The notes beneath the pieces are model-generated. The model did no database searches. It had not been told where the DNA came from and worked only from the letters and a program-made list of their open reading frames with translations. Below are positions 23,601-26,687 of a DNA stretch of 26,687 nucleotides, in pieces (positions within the stretch are counted from its first letter, which is position 1; each line of letters begins with the position of its first letter). A program made the position numbers and the translations under genes. The DNA is from UBA6382 sp963617965 (GTDB lineage: Bacteria; Bacteroidota; Bacteroidia; Bacteroidales; Bacteroidaceae), in the NCBI GenBank assembly GCA_963617965.1, contig CAVEQO010000032.1, forward strand, positions 1-26,687, given 5' to 3'.

Positions 23601-26600
23601 CGGCATACTCGAAGTCATTGCCACAGAAGAATTTCAATGTCCTGTCAGCATCGACAGTGAGACCGACGTGCGACATGGCACCAGTCCACTCTGTCGGTTC
23701 GTGAGAACTGCCCACATACACATTGTCGCCAATCTGCGCCTGCAGTTGATTGTTCTTGTTGATGGAGAACACCAAACGGTCGTTGCCCGTACCATGGGTA
23801 AAGAGCACCTGATCACGGTTGGCCTCATTTGCAGTAACAAGCATATCAATACTGAAACTCCTGCCGTTCAGGTTGCGCTTGACTGCGGTTGCAGCCTGTT
23901 GTTCGGCCTTGCCCGGGAAGTAGAGCGCAGACGAATTGTTGATTGTAGTCTCGCCATTGATGGCTCCAAACACGTCGAAGTTAGAGGTCTTGTCGAGGTA
24001 GTTGTAAGCTATCGGTTCGGTGAATGAGAGTGTAGCAAACTCGCCAGCGCCAAGGATGCCATTGGTTGGTTTCGGCGTGCCGATGATGTGCGGAGTACGC
24101 GTGTCCTTAGTACCCGAAATGATGTCGGAACTGCGCGTCACGAAGCTTGTACCCACACGGCTGAACGCCACGGCACGGAGGTCGTATTTCATTTCCATCG
24201 GGTCACGCTCGCCATAGAAGCGGAAATCCGTGATGCGGCCTGAAGTAATCATGGCCTTATTGCCGCTCGCTGCATTATAGAGCGAGTCATCAGCATAATA
24301 TGAGCAGAGGTTTACCCAAGCGTCATCGCTTTGAGTAGACTGCTTGTACTGGATTTCGATATGGTCAAAGCCATCATAGTTTTGGTTGAATCCATCAATC
24401 ACCATAGGCAGATAATATCCTATCGTGTCTTTTGGCGAAAGCGTGTTCATCGTCCAGTTGGCTGTAGGTGCAGTAATCCTCACAGGACTTGACGTCGGCA
24501 TGTAATGCACGCTGATTGGCACCACGTCAGTCAAGTCGTAGTTGGATGTAGAGAGTGCGAGACCGATGTTCTCGTAGTCGTATTTCTGCCCACGTTCCAC
24601 CTCAATGGTCTTAGTGAGACTGGTGTGCGGAGCGATGACAAATGTACGGCCTGACGTGAGCGGTTCGCCGTCCATGGTAATCTTTGCGCCCTCTGTGTTT
24701 GTTTCATCGAGCACGGAGAGGACAAATGTTGAAGCATTTCTCAAAGATGAGCTTTGAGGCAACTCCGAGTCATTCTGCATGGTGACATAGAACACCGCCT
24801 TGTCGTCTTGCGGAATATTTGACACCACCGGCTTGGAGACAGAAATCTTCGGATTGTCTATCTTGAGCGTCGTTCCTGACAGTGGAGTGCCCGACTGATA
24901 GAATATCGTGCTGTCAGCAGGCATCCACGGACGGGTAGCTCCTCCTTGAACGCCGAATACATAATCGGAAATATACAGATTCTTCGACTGATTCGGTGAG
25001 TCGGTAATCCATCCCAGACTCTCGTAAATTTTGGAGTCTCCAACCAGGCTGTCGGCAGGAGTGCGATAGATTGACACGTCAAAGTAGCTGTCACCATCGG
25101 CAGCAAGGAAATAGCCTGTGCTCTTGCTGTTGCTTGACTGGAAGCTTGGAGTCGATGTCCAAACGAAGTTGTCTATCGTTGGATAAACATAAAAGTCATA
25201 TCTAACGCCAGCAACGCTAACAAGTATCTCGTCCTTATCTGTTTTTTTTGAAAGGTCGCCCAACTCCTGCATGATTGCCTTACTTTGTTCCGCATTAGCA
25301 GAACCAGCAGTTTTATTATAAAACTTCTCCTGTGAAGCGATATTGATGATACCTCCAACCAATGCGCCTCCAAGAACCGCACCACCCTGCTCGGCTATCG
25401 CAGAACGGTAACGTTCCATTTCACCGCTAAGACCTACAGGAATAGGTATTCCTAATACACTGTGTGTGTAATTGTAATCTGAGTCTCCGTCTGGCTTATC
25501 GTCGGAGTCAGATTCGCTTTCATCGTGAGAAACAGGCACATTGCCTGATACCGAATATGTGGCGTAAGGCGAACCTGATTGCAGAGCGGCCAGTTTACTC
25601 TTCTCATTGAAGGCAACGAGACCCCACCAACGAATTATGCGGTTGTTGTAGCTGTTAACCTCGTCGATGGTAATCTTGTCGTAACCAGAAGGGCGAACCA
25701 TAGAATAATATCCTGCTGTTCCGTAGCCCTCTTCTCCCGGCTGCACCTTGCTCCAATATAGCACTTCCTTCCTCTGGTCAGCAAGTCGCTGCACTGTCAT
25801 AGAATCGCCATTGAGCAACAATGCGTTGCGGCTTTCAAGAAGCGAAGGCACCACCTTGGTCAAGATGTGGGACTGAGAATATGCGTATGTCACGGGATTC
25901 GACACCGCCGTAGCCAATTGGTTCACCACCGCAAGATAATACTTGTTGCCCACAGCAGTAGTGCCCTCGGTGATAATCTTTATTTTACCATCATTAATGG
26001 CACCCTGGTAGAGGTTATACATCGCTGTGTCTATTGTACAGATGCTTGCCGTACGCGCAACAACAAGGTTGTTTGTCGTACCGATGAAAAGGTCAGCGTC
26101 GGCTCCCACGTCAGCCGGGTCGGCCGAAGTACTGAGACGGTCTGTAAGCGTTAGAGTGTAATTGGCTGAGCGGGAAACATCAATAGAATACATTGGAATA
26201 GTAGTAGATGAGTTTTCCATACCCGCCACTGTGAGTATTTCACCATTCAGTAAGGTTCCTGATATTATCTGGCCAACAACAGGACTTGTGTAAGATCCAA
26301 CCTCATAATTCATGTGAAGGTTGGCTGAACCGGACACATTGAAGTTGCGGGCAACTGAATATGTAGAACCTGCAGAAACGTAAGAATAACTTGCAGATCC
26401 TGGTGGGTCGCGCAAGATGTCAAGCAGTTGCACACTGGACTCAATATCGCTAACCACATCGTTGCCCACCACCTTTGCACCACGCACGTAGCCTTGGATA
26501 GGTGTGGCCGAATAGTGATAGTTGTCAACCTCTGCGTCAAGGTTTATTGTCTTCAGTGCTGAGGTGCCGGTGCTGCTATAATCAACATTGTCAACTTTGA

Positions 26601-26687
26601 AAGAAACAATGGCGCTACCAGACGCGTCTATTTGGGCGTTAAGCACAGGTTGTTCCTTGCTCATGCCGTTTTGTATGTTGAGCGAGC
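20647..26687 (-). CDS. Giant multidomain secreted protein with two laminin-G-like domains (5' end outside window)
   Basis: At least 2012 residues. The frame stays open to the window edge, so the ATG at 26664 (residue 1 here) is probably internal. From N to C: beta-rich repeats with an LLDILRDPPGSASYSY segment (about 85-100); an Asp/Ser tract (about 377-398); a hydrophobic glycine-zipper-like stretch GGAVLGGALVGGIINIAS (about 425-442); Ig-like sections; two laminin-G/concanavalin-like domains (about 911-1131 and 1140-1278), each with an F-x-G-R or K-G-R-I-D-Q-L-Q-L-W type ending; a DIVAAFTPDGEC module (about 1548); a GWNWVSLNV module (about 1638); a second related module with QPDDKLVAYCNDG (about 1838); and a tail ending TFKIANG that resembles a type IX secretion sorting domain. 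It is probably cell-surface exposed. The ligand is unknown. Confidence 0.88.
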   Translation of the reverse strand, partial: SLNIQNGMSKEQPVLNAQIDASGSAIVSFKVDNVDYSSTGTSALKTINLDAEVDNYHYSATPIQGYVRGAKVVGNDVVSDIESSVQLLDILRDPPGSASYSYVSAGSTYSVARNFNVSGSANLHMNYEVGSYTSPVVGQIISGTLLNGEILTVAGMENSSTTIPMYSIDVSRSANYTLTLTDRLSTSADPADVGADADLFIGTTNNLVVARTASICTIDTAMYNLYQGAINDGKIKIITEGTTAVGNKYYLAVVNQLATAVSNPVTYAYSQSHILTKVVPSLLESRNALLLNGDSMTVQRLADQRKEVLYWSKVQPGEEGYGTAGYYSMVRPSGYDKITIDEVNSYNNRIIRWWGLVAFNEKSKLAALQSGSPYATYSVSGNVPVSHDESESDSDDKPDGDSDYNYTHSVLGIPIPVGLSGEMERYRSAIAEQGGAVLGGALVGGIINIASQEKFYNKTAGSANAEQSKAIMQELGDLSKKTDKDEILVSVAGVRYDFYVYPTIDNFVWTSTPSFQSSNSKSTGYFLAADGDSYFDVSIYRTPADSLVGDSKIYESLGWITDSPNQSKNLYISDYVFGVQGGATRPWMPADSTIFYQSGTPLSGTTLKIDNPKISVSKPVVSNIPQDDKAVFYVTMQNDSELPQSSSLRNASTFVLSVLDETNTEGAKITMDGEPLTSGRTFVIAPHTSLTKTIEVERGQKYDYENIGLALSTSNYDLTDVVPISVHYMPTSSPVRITAPTANWTMNTLSPKDTIGYYLPMVIDGFNQNYDGFDHIEIQYKQSTQSDDAWVNLCSYYADDSLYNAASGNKAMITSGRITDFRFYGERDPMEMKYDLRAVAFSRVGTSFVTRSSDIISGTKDTRTPHIIGTPKPTNGILGAGEFATLSFTEPIAYNYLDKTSNFDVFGAINGETTINNSSALYFPGKAEQQAATAVKRNLNGRSFSIDMLVTANEANRDQVLFTHGTGNDRLVFSINKNNQLQAQIGDNVYVGSSHEPTEWTGAMSHVGLTVDADRTLKFFCGNDFEYADNDVISYQLPDDYTVNDYVYLGSDAPAAANRSNTLFAGRMLEVRLWSTALSAEEVSKFNQRRADGYSHKMVSHWPLTQVTGTTAEETVSGASLELNATQWSTRQNHSLVIDNKAEEINPSYMGRNNTSDYTLSFWYKVQERVDSVSVFSSGKQRNDDPAQRFMRLELKNDSLVFKSGLNDFTLQTKHDDSQWHHFALTVNRSSNIATVYLDDNMVMYESGDMVNGIASDYVAFGDANMKGRIDQLQLWNSALSADVLAVTANVAPLGTEPGLLVYMPFERSVISSQGLVTEVFSPYNESANTAIADDVCMLEDENATGNNADWAPVRTAEQYSKLDFDWSSDGTNLYIYLTTPLKNINKQQVYFSVRDVKDINGNPMAVPQTWTMLVDCNQVRWVENTLATALEFGEGDVLLAEYSNNGGSRQNISFDTNASWLELGSTQTVIDGNAKDYITFSVKESLNPGIYVATVNLADGNGLSDPLSVVAVVTAEEPTWDVDRTKYNESMSFIGRVYLKDGDNEIIDYNPLDIVAAFTPDGECIGKSYVTVDENNGSGVFLTIYGNTSLYDQPISFRLWRSDRGYVVGLAADEEVRFVNNGTCGIVSPVRLVTQDTQVQLLRLQQGWNWVSLNVKPDASGTLNTSFANLSAFTANDRIKYANDFSVYDGSRWSDGISNLSINNVYQIYVQKAGQYRVAGSTLSADDKVITLAGNAWSSLPYVLTEALPIAEAMADYSLGDKGTAGDLIKSLDQFAVLSENNRWIGPLQTLSPGVGYFIKRNAASDCTIDFGTAKNSTVRALCKSFSAEYAAAMPVIAVFDADCFDVQPDDKLVAYCNDGSIAGTAEKVDLADGSSRYFLTANAEPGTSLALAQVRGDNVVATGVNMLTMSETGVVGTIQNPYVVTLETENISVNLSNMPASADIIVMSAEETEVTISCYAVSGQKEYETVRKVVKGQNVYQIPMAKSGEVKLVDVRLSNGSKKTFKIANG
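25242..25249 (-). other. A8 homopolymer within the giant-protein gene
   Basis: Eight consecutive T on the plus strand read as A8 on the coding strand, within Ser-Lys-Lys-Thr near residue 473. Loss of one A would move reading into a frame that stops at 25173-25175, about 25 codons later. It is therefore a possible slippage or on/off site. Confidence 0.6.

Noticed and set aside
20647..26664. Complete gene with start at 26664
   Set aside because: The frame continues without a stop to the window edge and no promoter or signal peptide is seen at 26664, so the start is most likely internal.

Overview
The window looks like a chromosomal segment of a member of the Bacteroidales, most likely Prevotellaceae-like. 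This rests on several things seen together: recurrent promoter boxes of the Bacteroidetes type TAnnTTTGC, often with a TTG about 19-20 bases upstream; an HtpG with the long charged C-terminal insertion usual in this phylum; a six-gene 2-oxoacid:ferredoxin oxidoreductase operon typical of anaerobic Bacteroidales; a DUF4468 protein; and a giant secreted protein whose tail resembles a type IX secretion sorting domain. I cannot name the species from the sequence alone. No rRNA, tRNA, insertion sequence, integrase or CRISPR array was found.

Layout: (1) 1-1500 is a small accessory-looking unit: a long hairpin, three 23-bp tandem repeats, a promoter and an AAA ATPase of the DUF4143 type. (2) 1535-3589 is htpG on the minus strand, followed by a structured intergenic region of about 490 bases. 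(3) 3944-9109 is a forward envelope/division cluster: lptB, ftsK, a LolA-like carrier and trxB. (4) 9216-9973 is rplU-rpmA with its own promoter and a strong hairpin terminator. (5) 10204-13457 is a forward operon of a TPR protein, ferredoxin, VorB-like alpha subunit, a small two-helix membrane protein, TPP-binding beta subunit and gamma subunit. (6) 13499-14289 is a secreted DUF4468 protein whose promoter lies inside a perfect dyad. (7) 14371-17737 on the minus strand holds hpf and then, read from right to left, an operon of an unknown 212-aa protein, a coiled-coil protein, zapA and RNase Y (rny). (8) 17844-19905 forward holds a MlaE/MlaF-type lipid ABC transporter and a small secreted protein. 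(9) 20036-26687 on the minus strand holds a giant multidomain surface protein (at least 2012 residues, N-terminus outside the window) and a small lipoprotein.

Functionally, regions 3, 7 and 8 are core envelope, division and RNA-turnover genes. LptB powers lipopolysaccharide export, the LolA-like protein probably carries lipoproteins, FtsK handles chromosome segregation at the septum, and ZapA with the coiled-coil partner probably acts at the Z ring. The MlaE/F pair probably moves phospholipids. The oxidoreductase operon serves anaerobic 2-oxoacid metabolism and carries an unexplained membrane protein between its two catalytic subunit genes.

The part most likely to hide something undescribed is the giant protein plus lipoprotein. 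The lipoprotein looks like a free-standing copy of a module that occurs twice in the C-terminal third of the giant protein. The giant also carries two laminin-G-like domains, an acidic Asp/Ser tract, a glycine-zipper-like hydrophobic segment and an A8 tract that could switch the gene off by slippage.
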